Source: Nostoc sp. T09 (GTDB taxonomy: Bacteria > Cyanobacteriota > Cyanobacteriia > Cyanobacteriales > Nostocaceae). Taken from it: a DNA stretch of 48,124 nucleotides. Shown here piece by piece: positions 25,962-35,005 of the stretch. How positions within the stretch are numbered: position 1 is the stretch's first letter; each line of letters opens with the position of its first letter. The stretch is taken from the NCBI RefSeq assembly GCF_002154695.1, contig NZ_MTAV01000013.1:1-48124 (forward strand), in the 5' to 3' direction. A program made the position numbers and the translations under genes. The notes under the pieces are model-generated. The model was not told the origin of the DNA. It saw only the letters and a program-made list of their open reading frames with translations, and did no database searches.

Positions 25962-27620
25962 ATGGCGAAGCCAATTGAATTTAATTTATTTGCTCCCTAT
26001 AACAAAGGCGTAGCATTAATTGGTTCTTTTTCTGATTGGCAAGAAATTCCAATGGAAAAAGGTGATGATGGCTATTTTCGTACTTCTGTTGAATTAGAAG
26101 ATGGTAGCTATGAATATAAGTTTCGCGTGCAATCAAATTCATGGTTTCTTGAGCCAGAACAATGGGTTGATGTAACAGATCCTTACGCAACTAATATTGA
26201 CGAATTTGGTGGTAAAGATAACGGTATTGTTAGGATTAAAGATGGCGAAAAGATTGTTGATACCTATGTATGGCAACATGATGATAAACCTTTGCCTGCT
26301 GACCACGAATTAGTAATTTATGAATTGCATGTTGGAGATTTTTCTGGCGGTGAGGATGATCCTTATGCAAGAGGTAAGTATAAACATGTTGTTGAAAAAT
26401 TAGATTATTTATGCGAATTGGGAATCAACGCGATCGAGTTGATGCCTGTGAAAGAATATCCTGGTGATTATAGCTGGGGTTACAACCCTCGGCATTTTTT
26501 TGCAACTGAATCTAGTTATGGCTCTACAGAAGAGTTAAAAAATCTGATTGATGAGTGTCATGCTAGAGGCATTCGCGTCATTATGGATGGTATTTATAAC
26601 CATTCAGAAGCTTCTGGACCATTAACACAAATTGACCACGATTATTGGTATCATCATGCTCCTCGCGACCCTGATAATAGTTGGGGTCCTGAGTTTAACT
26701 ACGAACATTATGACGAAAATTTAGATACATTTCCGGCACGAAGATTTATCGGTGATACCATCCGATTTTGGATTGAAGAATATCATATAGATGGTATTCG
26801 CTATGATGCAGCGCGACAAATTGCCAACTACGATTTCATGCACTGGATTGTTCAAGAAGCGAAAAATGCTGCTGGTGCAAAACCTTTTTACAATATTGCA
26901 GAACACATTCCAGAAACTACCAGCATTACTAATGTAGATGGACCAATGGATGGTTGCTGGCATGACAGCTTTTATCATACAGTTACTGCACACATTTGTG
27001 GTGACGCGTTTGATTTAGAAAACCTCAAAGACGTTATTGATAGTAAACGTCAAGGTTTTATGGGTGCTACCAATGTGGTAAATTATCTCACTAACCATGA
27101 CCACGATCGCCTGATGGTGGAACTGGGTAATCGGAATATTTTTGATGAAGAAGCATTTAGACGAGCTAGATTAGGAGTAGCGATCCTGATGACATGTGTT
27201 GGCGTGCCTTTGGTTTGGATGGGTGAAGAATTTGGAGAGTACAAACCCAAACAACCTGAATCAGCCAAAATCGATTGGACGCTACTAGGTAATGACTTAA
27301 ATTCTAGTTTATTTGAATACTATAAAGGCTTGATTAACTTGCGTAAAAATAGCCATGCACTCTACACAGAGAATATTGATTTCATCCATGAAAATCCAGA
27401 GGCAAAAGTACTTGTTTATAGCCGTTGGAATGACGAAGGTTCTCAAGTTGTAGTAGTAGCAAATTTTTCAGAAAACTTCTTAGCTGGGTATCATGTTCCT
27501 AATTTTCCCTGTAGTGGCACATGGCACGAGTGGACAGCTAATTATGATGTGGAAGCTGGCGACGATGGCATCATAACTGATATTGGACCATACGAAGCCA
27601 AAGTATTCGTTTGGCAGTAA
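25962..27620 (+). CDS. Alpha-amylase family (GH13) glucan enzyme, copy 1
   Basis: A 552-aa GH13 protein. An N-terminal CBM48-like glycogen-binding sandwich (about residues 5-100, FNLFAPYNKGVALIGSFSDW) precedes a TIM barrel with all four GH13 regions: MDGIYNHS, GIRYDAARQ with nucleophile D282, NIAEH with acid/base E314, and TNHDHDR with D380. A beta-sandwich domain (about 460-552) ends it. It should therefore be an active alpha-glucan hydrolase or transferase on glycogen or maltodextrins. Branching, debranching and trehalose-forming activity cannot be told apart by eye. No signal peptide is present, so it is cytoplasmic. A close paralog lies at 33246-34913. A 20-bp inverted repeat touches its start and a terminator follows. 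Confidence 0.92.
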   Translation: MAKPIEFNLFAPYNKGVALIGSFSDWQEIPMEKGDDGYFRTSVELEDGSYEYKFRVQSNSWFLEPEQWVDVTDPYATNIDEFGGKDNGIVRIKDGEKIVDTYVWQHDDKPLPADHELVIYELHVGDFSGGEDDPYARGKYKHVVEKLDYLCELGINAIELMPVKEYPGDYSWGYNPRHFFATESSYGSTEELKNLIDECHARGIRVIMDGIYNHSEASGPLTQIDHDYWYHHAPRDPDNSWGPEFNYEHYDENLDTFPARRFIGDTIRFWIEEYHIDGIRYDAARQIANYDFMHWIVQEAKNAAGAKPFYNIAEHIPETTSITNVDGPMDGCWHDSFYHTVTAHICGDAFDLENLKDVIDSKRQGFMGATNVVNYLTNHDHDRLMVELGNRNIFDEEAFRRARLGVAILMTCVGVPLVWMGEEFGEYKPKQPESAKIDWTLLGNDLNSSLFEYYKGLINLRKNSHALYTENIDFIHENPEAKVLVYSRWNDEGSQVVVVANFSENFLAGYHVPNFPCSGTWHEWTANYDVEAGDDGIITDIGPYEAKVFVWQ

Positions 27621-27660
27621 TGAATTACACTGGTACTGGTACGATAATCTAGTAATAGCA

Positions 27661-27686
27661 AAAAGGGGGAAATAATGCCCCCTTTT
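27661..27686 (+). terminator. Rho-independent terminator of GH13 copy 1
   Basis: AAAAGGGGG (27661-27669) pairs perfectly with CCCCCTTTT (27678-27686), 9 bp with an 8-base loop and a terminal T run. It lies 40 bases after the stop codon. Confidence 0.85.
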
Positions 27687-27860
27687 AAATTAGGATAATC
27701 AACTAAGCTATTAAAAGTATTTATTATGTCTAATAAATTACAAAAAAATATTGAATCTCTGATCCTTAAATCTAGATTTTTTAAAAATCTCTGAGTTTGT
27801 GTAGATTTGGCGCTATAAATGTGTATAATTTTTAAGCCTCAATAAAGTAGCATAAATCAC

Positions 27861-28916
27861 ATGATCTGCTCCATGCGCCACACATTGTTCGACGCCAACA
27901 TTGAGAATTCTCATGTCTTATTAACTCCGAACGAAGTAAAAGCAAAAGTACCATTAACTAAATTAGCCGAACAGACAGTTCTGAAATATAGAGAAGAACT
28001 AGAACAAATCCTAGATTTTAAAGATAGAAGAAAATTCATAGTTGTGGGTCCTTGTTCAATTCACGATCCCAAAGCAGCAATCGAATATTCAGAAAGACTG
28101 AAGATTTTGGCAGAGAAAGTCCGAGATAAATTACTCTTGGTTATGCGGGTTTATTTTGAAAAACCCAGAACAACAGTAGGATGGAAAGGATTGATTAACG
28201 ATCCCGAAATGGATGATTCTTTCCATGTAGAAAATGGTTTGTTAATTGCTCGTAGCTTATTGTTAAAAATTGCAGAAATGGGATTACCTGCTGCTACAGA
28301 AGCCCTTGACCCTATCATACCTCAGTATATTAGTGAACTGATTGCCTGGTCTGCCATTGGCGCGCGCACAACCGAATCACAAACTCACCGGGAAATGGCA
28401 AGTGGACTTTCGATGCCTGTGGGTTTTAAAAACGGTACTGATGGCAATATTCAAGTAGCCTTAAATGCCTTACAATCTGCTAGAACTCCTCATAATTTTC
28501 TAGGGATTAATCAAGATGGGCAGGTAAGCGTATTTCAAACTAGAGGTAACGCTTATGGTCATGTTATTTTACGGGGTGGTAATCAACCCAATTTCGATGC
28601 TGAAAATGTCCGACTGGTAGAACAGAAGTTAAAAGGCGCAGATTTACCACCAAGAATTGTAATTGACTGTAGTCATGGAAATACGAATAAAGACTACAAG
28701 TTACAATCTGCTGTCTTGGAAGACGTAATTCAACAAGTCGTTGATGGCAATACATCCATTGTTGGCATGATGTTGGAATCGAATTTATTTGAAGGTAACC
28801 AACCAGTTAATTGTCAAAAAGATGAATTGCAGTATGGTGTTTCAGTGACAGACAAATGTATTGGCTGGGAGGAAACAGAAAAAATTATTTTAGCAGCCTA
28901 CGAAAAGCTTAAGTAG
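27861..28916 (+). CDS. DAHP synthase, class I-alpha (AroF/G/H type)
   Basis: This 351-aa enzyme condenses phosphoenolpyruvate with erythrose-4-phosphate, the entry step to the shikimate pathway. It matches the E. coli AroF/AroG/AroH type: FIVVGPCSIHDPKAAIEYS (metal and substrate site), MRVYFEKPRTTVGWKGLIND, EALDPIIPQYISELIAWSAI, ARTTESQTHREMASGLSMP with the conserved phosphate-site Arg, and VIDCSHGNTNKDY. Members of this class are usually feedback-inhibited by one aromatic amino acid, often tyrosine, through the N-terminal extension. The short N-terminal MICSMRHTLFDANIENSHVL fits. A second, unrelated-class DAHP synthase lies at 35972. It is monocistronic and followed by a terminator. Confidence 0.94.
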   Translation: MICSMRHTLFDANIENSHVLLTPNEVKAKVPLTKLAEQTVLKYREELEQILDFKDRRKFIVVGPCSIHDPKAAIEYSERLKILAEKVRDKLLLVMRVYFEKPRTTVGWKGLINDPEMDDSFHVENGLLIARSLLLKIAEMGLPAATEALDPIIPQYISELIAWSAIGARTTESQTHREMASGLSMPVGFKNGTDGNIQVALNALQSARTPHNFLGINQDGQVSVFQTRGNAYGHVILRGGNQPNFDAENVRLVEQKLKGADLPPRIVIDCSHGNTNKDYKLQSAVLEDVIQQVVDGNTSIVGMMLESNLFEGNQPVNCQKDELQYGVSVTDKCIGWEETEKIILAAYEKLK

Positions 28917-28937
28917 TTTTAGTGATAAGTACAATAC

Positions 28938-28987
28938 AGCCACCAATAGTATTGGTTCCATAAATCCAATTCCTCTGGTGGCTTTTT
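28938..28987 (+). terminator. Terminator of the class I-alpha DAHP synthase gene
   Basis: AGCCACCA (28938-28945) pairs with TGGTGGCT (28976-28983), with an inner ATTGG/CCAAT pairing, and five T residues follow (28983-28987). It lies just after the stop codon. Confidence 0.75.
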
Positions 28988-29250
28988 AATATGGCGATCG
29001 CTGTTATAAAAATTAACAATTATTAGTTCATTTTTCAAAATGAGCATTTAAGGAAGCAGAAAAAAGCATCTACGAAAATTCAATCACACTTTATACAAAC
29101 ACTGTTATAGCAGTCCCCAGTCTAATAAGGTACGAATTTATCTGTCTTGAAAAGTTCTGATCGGAGGAAACCTCCACTCCGACTTTTCGCTGTGTTTATC
29201 TGTGTTCATCTGTGGTTAATTACTTCTTCCTGTACTTCACTAGGTTGTGA

Positions 29251-29318
29251 AACGCTATAGTCAACCTCCTCAGTTAAATGAATTTGAGGAGGTTAATGCA
29301 TTTCTATTTAATAGCGTT
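29251..29318. repeat. Nested inverted repeat downstream of cphA2
   Basis: An outer AACGCTAT (29251-29258) / ATAGCGTT (29311-29318) encloses a 10-bp perfect AACCTCCTCA (29263-29272) / TGAGGAGGTT (29285-29294). It starts about 45 bases past the cphA2 stop codon (minus strand) and may stabilise or end that transcript. There is no T run. Confidence 0.6.
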
Positions 29319-29363
29319 TGTCATCTGTTACATTCTAGAGATTTAAAACGCCTATTTTTCAAC

Positions 29364-31275
29364 TCACAAGATTGTACCGACTTCTTTCAAATAAACCCGC
29401 GTAAAGGGTTCCTCTTCTCCCAAGGTGTAATCTTCAATTAACCCTTTACGGCTAATAGAAACATTGTTTCCTTTCTTAATCACCACAGTAGAACCGTCTA
29501 AGATATCCCTTACTAGCATCATTTCAGTCTCAGTGGGATTGTCTAGAACAACCATATTACTGCCTTGGTAAAACATCCCATCCTTTTCTAAAATCTCGTC
29601 CTCATATTCGACAATTAGTAAATCAAGTTTGGGATTACGTAACAAACTTTGAACATTGCTGTTGTAATCTTTGCTTAAGATTTTTTTCGCCCGATTCACG
29701 AAAACTGCATCACGACAAACAGCCCCAACTGTCCAATCTGGATGTTGCAAAAGAATATGGTCAATCGTTTCTTGCAACTCTTGAATTGAGATTTTATTAA
29801 AGCTGATGATTTGGTATCCTAGCCTCTGTACCTGATTCAAAAAAGGTTCCTAAGATGTGGGAAGGCACATCAACACTGTCACCAACCGCAGGGTTCAGAT
29901 GCATTAAAACTCCAGGTGCGGCGTTGATTTCTAAAATGGCAAAGTTACCAGATTTCCAAGACTCAGCAAGGCTTTTGGTAATAACATCAATACCAAGGCA
30001 AGTTAACCGGAAGTGTTGGGCAATGTCCTGCGCCAAAATAATGTTGTCATGGTGAACTGTGTGCGTAGCATTAATGCTGATACCGCCAGCCGAGAGATTT
30101 GCTACTTTGCGCAGATAAACAGTGCGGTCTTTTTCAATCACACTATCTAATGTCAAACGCTGTTCTTTTAAGTACAATTCCATCGCTTCATCACGCTGGA
30201 TTTTGCTCATTGGCGAAGTGGGTGTATCCAAACGCGCAGCTTTGCGATTTTCTTGGCGAATTAACTCATCAATAGTAGAATCGCCATCACCGACAACCGA
30301 TGCAGGGCGGCGTTCTGTGGCAGCGACAAATTTACCATTGACGCACAGCAAGCGAAAATCTGCTCCTGATATACTTTTCTCGACAATTATCCGTGTGGGC
30401 TGTTCATCGGGAATCGCAGCAAGTGCCCTACTATAGGCAGATTCTAGTTCTTCGGAGTCTTGTACCTCGGCTGTAACACCAATTCCTTTGTGTCCAACTA
30501 CAGGCTTAACTGCTACTGGATAGCCAATTTCTCTAGCTACTGCTAGGGCTTCTTTTTCAGTAGTAACGATATCACCCTCAGGTACGGGGAAACCCAAGGT
30601 TTTTAAGAAAGCCTTGCAGTCATCTTTGCGAGTGGTAAAGTCAGAATCAATGTGGCTGTCACAGTCAAAAGTTGTCGCTATACCGCGAATATGTTTCTTT
30701 CCATAGCCGTATTGCATTAGTCCTTCTTCCCACAAATAAAAAGTGGGAATACCTTTTTCGTAAGCTTTGTGTAGTAAGGCGTAGACTGTGGGGCCACCAT
30801 AGACAGATTGCCTAAATCTATTTTGTAAGCGTACTAGCTCATCTTCAAAAAGAAAGTCTGCATCTCGGTTAATAGCTTCAAACCAATCCCAAACAAAGTA
30901 AACTACCCCTCTAGTTGTGCGTTCGTGAAGCGATTGAATAGCGATACGTACATAATCTGGATTTGGTTGTATACTCCAGCGGTTTAGGTGTAAGCCCATT
31001 TCGAGTTTTCCTACTTCTGATAGAGTTTGGGCAAACAGATGGGCGTAGGATTCGTATTCTTGATTGCCTAAAATTGGATAGCGATCGCTAATAATTGAAA
31101 CATAGTCCTCAATGGGTAGAGGTTTTCTAAACTCGGTCATAACAAAATCGAATACTAGGGCCCCTACTTCCAGATAGGGGTTTGGTCCCATGTAATGTTT
31201 GAAGTGGAAAATATCGAATACGTCGGTTTTTCTGGCATTGATGCGGACTGCATCGGTGCTTTTTTCTTGAAGCAT
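29364..31275 (-). pseudogene. cphA2: Cyanophycin synthetase CphA2, interrupted by a one-base frameshift
   Basis: Read through, the gene gives a 636-aa protein with the layout of CphA2, the shortened cyanophycin synthetase of N2-fixing cyanobacteria reported to polymerise beta-aspartyl-arginine dipeptides. It has the N-terminal domain (about 1-175), an ATP-grasp domain (about 215-475, YPVAVKPVVGHKGIGV, LEINAAPGVLMHLNP) and a reduced MurE-like C-terminal part. The frame breaks after P488 (codon 29814-29812): the run TTT at 29810-29812 (AAA in the gene) has one base too many. So the first frame ends four codons later at 492 aa, and the last ~148 residues (IISFNKISIQELQ…) continue in the next frame. 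Both pieces look under coding constraint, so this is a recent mutation or a sequence error. The break sits where CphA1 would have its GTNGKTTT loop, absent here. Confidence 0.85.
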
Positions 31276-31621
31276 TGATGATAAACCTCTAGCTAAACAC
31301 CCTGAAGTCCGGACGCTTAGTTGCGTTTACCCAGACCTATCTACGATCAATTGATTCTCGTTATTGCTTGGAGAGCGATCGCTTTGCGACTAAATCAGAG
31401 TATAAAACTCAACGCTCACTGGGACAGCCTAACTCTACTGACAGAGTTTTTCAGCTATCTAAGGGCATAATCAAGCCGATTCTATTTTTATGACTCAGTG
31501 TGGACTAGACCAAGAATATTTTTACACCAAATACTATCCATAAAAAATATAACCTTTGAAAGGTGCGATCACTTCCCAAGTTTTATATATCTAATATACG
31601 GATATTAAGAGACAGCAAAGT
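31276..31621. other. Intergenic region between cphA2 and a small gene
   Basis: 346 bases between divergent genes. It holds a HIP1-containing palindrome AGCGATCGCT (about 31375-31384) and a short hairpin TAATAT-ACGG-ATATTA (31592-31607) just before the 67-aa gene. Promoters for both genes must lie here; none is clear. No GTA-N8-TAC NtcA site was found. Confidence 0.45.
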
Positions 31622-31825
31622 ATGAACAACACAGAAGTTTCTTTGAGAAATGAAGTTCGGCAACTTGCTGATCAAGCATTTCACCTCAAGCTTATTTCTG
31701 GTCATGGAGATGGTCCAGACATTAACGAGTACCAAATTGTTTACCAGGGTAAACCTAGGCATCTACCGCTAGAACAAGCTCGCCTTTTTTTAGTCAACTT
31801 GCTTTATAGAAGCCAAGCGTATTAG
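31622..31825 (+). CDS. Small hypothetical protein, 67 aa
   Basis: I do not recognise this family. It is a compact soluble protein with a helical, charged N-terminus (VSLRNEVRQLADQAFHLKLI), a central turn (GHGDGPDINEYQIVYQG) and a helix at the end (LPLEQARLFLVNLLYRS). It lies between cphA2 and cphB, divergent from the former and co-oriented with the latter. A hairpin ending in six T residues (31835-31869) directly follows its stop codon, which supports it being a real, separately transcribed gene. A link to cyanophycin metabolism is only a guess from position. Confidence 0.6.
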   Translation: MNNTEVSLRNEVRQLADQAFHLKLISGHGDGPDINEYQIVYQGKPRHLPLEQARLFLVNLLYRSQAY

Positions 31826-32187
31826 ACAGTTCGAGAAAAAATAGACCTTGAAATAGATCTAATTTTTTCAACAGGTTGCTAGGCAAGCAAAAACTTTCTA
31901 GACTTTTGCCATTTTCCAAATTAAGTAAATATGAAAAAATAATTTAGTAAGCCTCTAGAATAATTTTCTATTGGCTTACAAAATATTAAACCTATATTTT
32001 TAATTAAACCAAGAATTAATTAAATTGTTAGTAATTTGTATATATTTGTGTTTCTATTAATTTTGAAAAATTTTAGATAAAAATTTCAATTTTTAAGCTT
32101 CATTTATTAATCTACCAAATGGCTGATTTTATAGTTGGAATTGTCATGCTTTATTGAAAATACTTACACGAAATTTAAGGTGAGATC
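31826..32187. other. AT-rich region upstream of cphB
   Basis: After the terminator of the small gene, about 300 very AT-rich bases with no gene. AAGGTGA near 32177 is the ribosome-binding site of cphB. No NtcA consensus was found. Confidence 0.45.
31835..31869 (+). terminator. Terminator of the 67-aa gene
   Basis: GAAAAAATAGA (31835-31845) pairs with TCTAATTTTTTC (31858-31869) except for one bulged base, and the right arm carries six T residues. It begins 10 bases past the stop codon. Confidence 0.5.
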
Positions 32188-33042
32188 ATGGTGACGAGCG
32201 AAATTAAGCGGCAGCTAGTGATTATTGGTGGCGCTGAAGATAAAGAGGGTGATTGCCAAATCCTGCGAGAGTTTTTGCGCCGTGCAGGTGGTACAAAGGC
32301 TCATATCGTCATTATGACAGCGGCGACAGAACTCCCAAGAGAAGTTGGTGAAAATTATATTAGAGTCTTTGAACGGTTAGGAGCGGAGAAAGTTCGTATA
32401 GTTGATACGGAAACTCGTGATGATGCATCATCATCAACAGCTTTAGAAGCCGTTGAAAACGCCACTGGAGTATTTTTTACTGGTGGTGACCAAGCCCGGA
32501 TTACTAGCATCCTCAAGGACACTCAACTTGATGAAGCTATTCATAAGCGATTTGCTGAAGGAATAGTTGTAGGAGGTACAAGTGCTGGCGCTGCGGTGAT
32601 GCCTGACAAAATGATTGTAGAAGGTGATTCAGAAACAAATCCGCGAATTGAAATTGTCGATATGGGCCCTGGTATGAGCTTTTTACCAGGAGTAGTAATC
32701 GACCAGCATTTTTCACAGCGTGGTCGCCTTGGACGTTTAATTTCTGCTTTGTTACAAGAACCTGCTGACTTAGGATTTGGCATTGACGAGAATACCGCTA
32801 TGGTAGTGACCGATAACCAAATTGAAGTTGTTGGTGAAGGTGCGGTCACAATCGTTGATGAGTCAGAAGCAACACACAACAATATTGACGAAATTTTGAG
32901 GGATGAGCCTTTAGCTATTTTTGGAGCTAAACTTCATATTTTGCCGCATGGCTATAAATTTGACCTCAAAACCCGCAAGCCTATCCTACAAAATGCCTCA
33001 GTGGCAGATGCATCTGTACCTGTTGGTTCAGGAAGTATCTAA
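32188..33042 (+). CDS. cphB: Cyanophycinase
   Basis: This 284-aa protein is a full-length cyanophycinase, the serine exopeptidase that cuts the reserve polymer cyanophycin into beta-aspartyl-arginine dipeptides in the cytoplasm. The nucleophile elbow VVGGTSAGAAVMP places the catalytic Ser at residue 132, the same number reported for the Synechocystis enzyme. VIIGGAEDK at the start, FFTGGDQARI, the region around VIDQHFSQRGRLGRL and GFGIDENTA are family signatures. The ATG follows AAGGTGA. In many cyanobacteria cphB is followed by cphA; here a GH13 gene follows and the cphA2-type gene lies upstream on the other strand. Confidence 0.95.
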   Translation: MVTSEIKRQLVIIGGAEDKEGDCQILREFLRRAGGTKAHIVIMTAATELPREVGENYIRVFERLGAEKVRIVDTETRDDASSSTALEAVENATGVFFTGGDQARITSILKDTQLDEAIHKRFAEGIVVGGTSAGAAVMPDKMIVEGDSETNPRIEIVDMGPGMSFLPGVVIDQHFSQRGRLGRLISALLQEPADLGFGIDENTAMVVTDNQIEVVGEGAVTIVDESEATHNNIDEILRDEPLAIFGAKLHILPHGYKFDLKTRKPILQNASVADASVPVGSGSI

Positions 33043-33112
33043 CTTTTAGTAGATGCATGTGAATTAACTGAAGAATAAATATTTATCGATTAGTAATGTT
33101 TAGTTCTTGCCG

Positions 33113-33173
33113 ATCCCCCAAATATCTTAAAGAAGAGGGCAAAAAAGCCTTTTTTATAAGAAGTTAGGGGGAT
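33113..33173. other. Long inverted repeat after cphB
   Basis: ATCCCCC (33113-33119) pairs with GGGGGAT (33167-33173). Inside, GGC-AAAAAA-GCC is followed by TTTTTT (33138-33155). It probably contributes to transcription termination after cphB. Confidence 0.45.
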
Positions 33174-33186
33174 TAATAACATTATG

Positions 33187-33208
33187 ATTAGGTAAAAAAA
33201 TACCTAAT
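33187..33208. promoter_or_regulatory. Hairpin upstream of GH13 copy 2
   Basis: ATTAGGTA (33187-33194) and TACCTAAT (33201-33208) pair perfectly over 8 bp with an all-A loop, 37 bases before the chosen ATG. Its function is unknown; an operator is possible. It differs in sequence from the inverted repeat before GH13 copy 1. Confidence 0.4.
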
Positions 33209-33245
33209 GTATTTTAGTGAATTGAAAAGGCTATCAAGAATAGAA

Positions 33246-34913
33246 ATGGCTAGTGTAATTGAATTTAGCTTGTTTGCTCCTCGTAATAAAAAAGCTGCTT
33301 TAATCGGGTCATTTTCTGACTGGCAAGAAACGCCAATGCAGAAAACCGAGAATGGGTATTTTTGTACTCAATTAAAGTTAGAAGATGGTATTTATCAATA
33401 TAAATTTCGTGTCCAAACTCAAAGCCCCAATTTTTCCCCAGATGAATGGGTAGATGTGATTGATCCTTATGCCACAGATGTTGATGAGCAGCAAAAAGTT
33501 GGCTTGGTGCGAATTAAAAATGGCAAACGGATTGTTGATAGTTATAGTTGGCAATACGATGATATACCTCTGCCAGAAAATGATGAATTGGTAATATATG
33601 AAATGCACGTTGCCGATTTTACAGGTGGTGAGGTTGATAGGGAAAAACGCGGACAATATTTAGATGCTATTGAAAAATTAGATTATCTTCAGGAATTAGG
33701 AATTAATGCAGTTGAATTAATGCCAGTTAATGAGTATCCTGGCGATTATAGCTGGGGCTACAAAGTACGCCACTTTTTCGCCACAGAATCTAGCTATGGT
33801 TCAACAGAAGATTTAAAGCGGTTAATTGACCAGTGTCATAGGAGAGGCATTCGGGTCTTCATGGATGGAATTTATAACCATACTGATGAAGAATGCCCGT
33901 TAATGCTAATTGACAGGAATTATTGGTACTACGAACACATGCACTATCCAGAGGACCCAGCGAACTATTGGGGCCCAGAGTTTAATTATGATAACTATGA
34001 CGAAAAATTAGATGTTAAACCTGCTTGGAAATACGTTGGGGACGTAGTGCGTTTTTGGGTTCAGGAGTATCACATTGATGGTATCCGCTTTGATGCGGTA
34101 CGCCAGTTAGCTAATTTTGAATTTTTGCATTGGTTAGCTTCACAAGCCAAAAAGAATACTGTAGCCAAGCCGTTTTATAATATTGCCGAACACATTCCTG
34201 ATACAAGCAATGTCACAACACCAGAGGGTCCGCTAGATGCTTGCTGGCATGAAAGTTTTCACTACTTTGTAATTCCACATATTTGTGGGGAAAAATTTGA
34301 ATTAGATCATCTCAAGCAAGTTTTAGATCCTAGACAGCAGGGTTATAAAACTGCTACGAATGTCATAAATTACTTAGCAACTCACGATCGCGAACGTTTA
34401 TTTAGAGAATTAGGTAACCAAGGTATCTTTGATGAAGCGGCATTTACACGTGCTAAGTTAGCCGCGGTGCTGTTAATGACCGCAATGGGTATCCCAATGC
34501 TATGGATGGGAGAAGAGTTTGGTGAACATAAGCGCAAGAGCGAAAACGTTACCCAGCCTAAGAAAATTGCTTGGCCATTGCTAGAAAAACCTGAAAACCA
34601 AGATTTATTTGAGTATTACAAAAAACTCATCGTCCTCCGTAAGCACAATCCAGCCCTGCAAAGTGACAATATAGAGTTTTTCCACGAAGATGCACAGGCA
34701 AGACTTTTAGCATACTTCCGCTGGGATAACCAGGGTTCTCAAGTAGTGGTTGTAGTAAATTTCTCTGACCACAATCTTACTGGCTATCATATTCCGAACT
34801 TCCCATCGGCTGAGCATTGGCAAGATTGGTTGGCTAATACTCAGGTAGAAGTAGGAAAAGATGGTTTGGTGGCTAACTTCCAACCCTACACAGCTAAGAT
34901 ATTCGTTTCCTAG
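33246..34913 (+). CDS. Alpha-amylase family (GH13) glucan enzyme, copy 2
   Basis: A 555-aa paralog of the GH13 protein at 25962, similar along its whole length: CBM48-like domain (FSLFAPRNKKAALIGSFSDW), GH13 barrel and C-terminal sandwich. The catalytic set is present: nucleophile D283 in GIRFDAVRQ, acid/base E315 in NIAEH, and D381. In region IV the usual Asn before His-Asp is Thr (ATHDRER; copy 1 has TNHDHDR), so specificity may differ. I chose the ATG of MASVIEF because it aligns with MAKPIEF of copy 1; the frame opens 13 codons earlier at 33207. It follows cphB by 200 bases and precedes rpsO. Confidence 0.9.
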   Translation: MASVIEFSLFAPRNKKAALIGSFSDWQETPMQKTENGYFCTQLKLEDGIYQYKFRVQTQSPNFSPDEWVDVIDPYATDVDEQQKVGLVRIKNGKRIVDSYSWQYDDIPLPENDELVIYEMHVADFTGGEVDREKRGQYLDAIEKLDYLQELGINAVELMPVNEYPGDYSWGYKVRHFFATESSYGSTEDLKRLIDQCHRRGIRVFMDGIYNHTDEECPLMLIDRNYWYYEHMHYPEDPANYWGPEFNYDNYDEKLDVKPAWKYVGDVVRFWVQEYHIDGIRFDAVRQLANFEFLHWLASQAKKNTVAKPFYNIAEHIPDTSNVTTPEGPLDACWHESFHYFVIPHICGEKFELDHLKQVLDPRQQGYKTATNVINYLATHDRERLFRELGNQGIFDEAAFTRAKLAAVLLMTAMGIPMLWMGEEFGEHKRKSENVTQPKKIAWPLLEKPENQDLFEYYKKLIVLRKHNPALQSDNIEFFHEDAQARLLAYFRWDNQGSQVVVVVNFSDHNLTGYHIPNFPSAEHWQDWLANTQVEVGKDGLVANFQPYTAKIFVS

Positions 34914-35005
34914 TGCAGTAAAGTTGTTTCACCCCAGAGTTTGAGGGCTGTGATATTATTAGAGACTGCTGCATAAATTTAGAAAAACTAGAAATTGAAT
35001 CGATC

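Larger units (their letters stand above)
28917..29363. other. Intergenic region between convergent DAHP synthase and cphA2
   Basis: It holds a terminator (28938-28987), a HIP1 site near 28994-29001, a TCTGTGTTCATCTGTGG-type repeat (about 29190-29218), and a nested inverted repeat (29251-29318) that lies past the end of cphA2. No convincing gene is seen. Confidence 0.55.

Noticed and set aside
29247-29441. Possible 64-aa gene starting at GTG 29247
   Set aside because: It overlaps the nested inverted repeat and the end of cphA2, has no ribosome-binding site and no recognisable family.
29810-29812. Programmed ribosomal frameshift in cphA2
   Set aside because: No slippery heptamer, stop-codon context or pseudoknot typical of programmed shifts is visible; mutation or sequence error is simpler.
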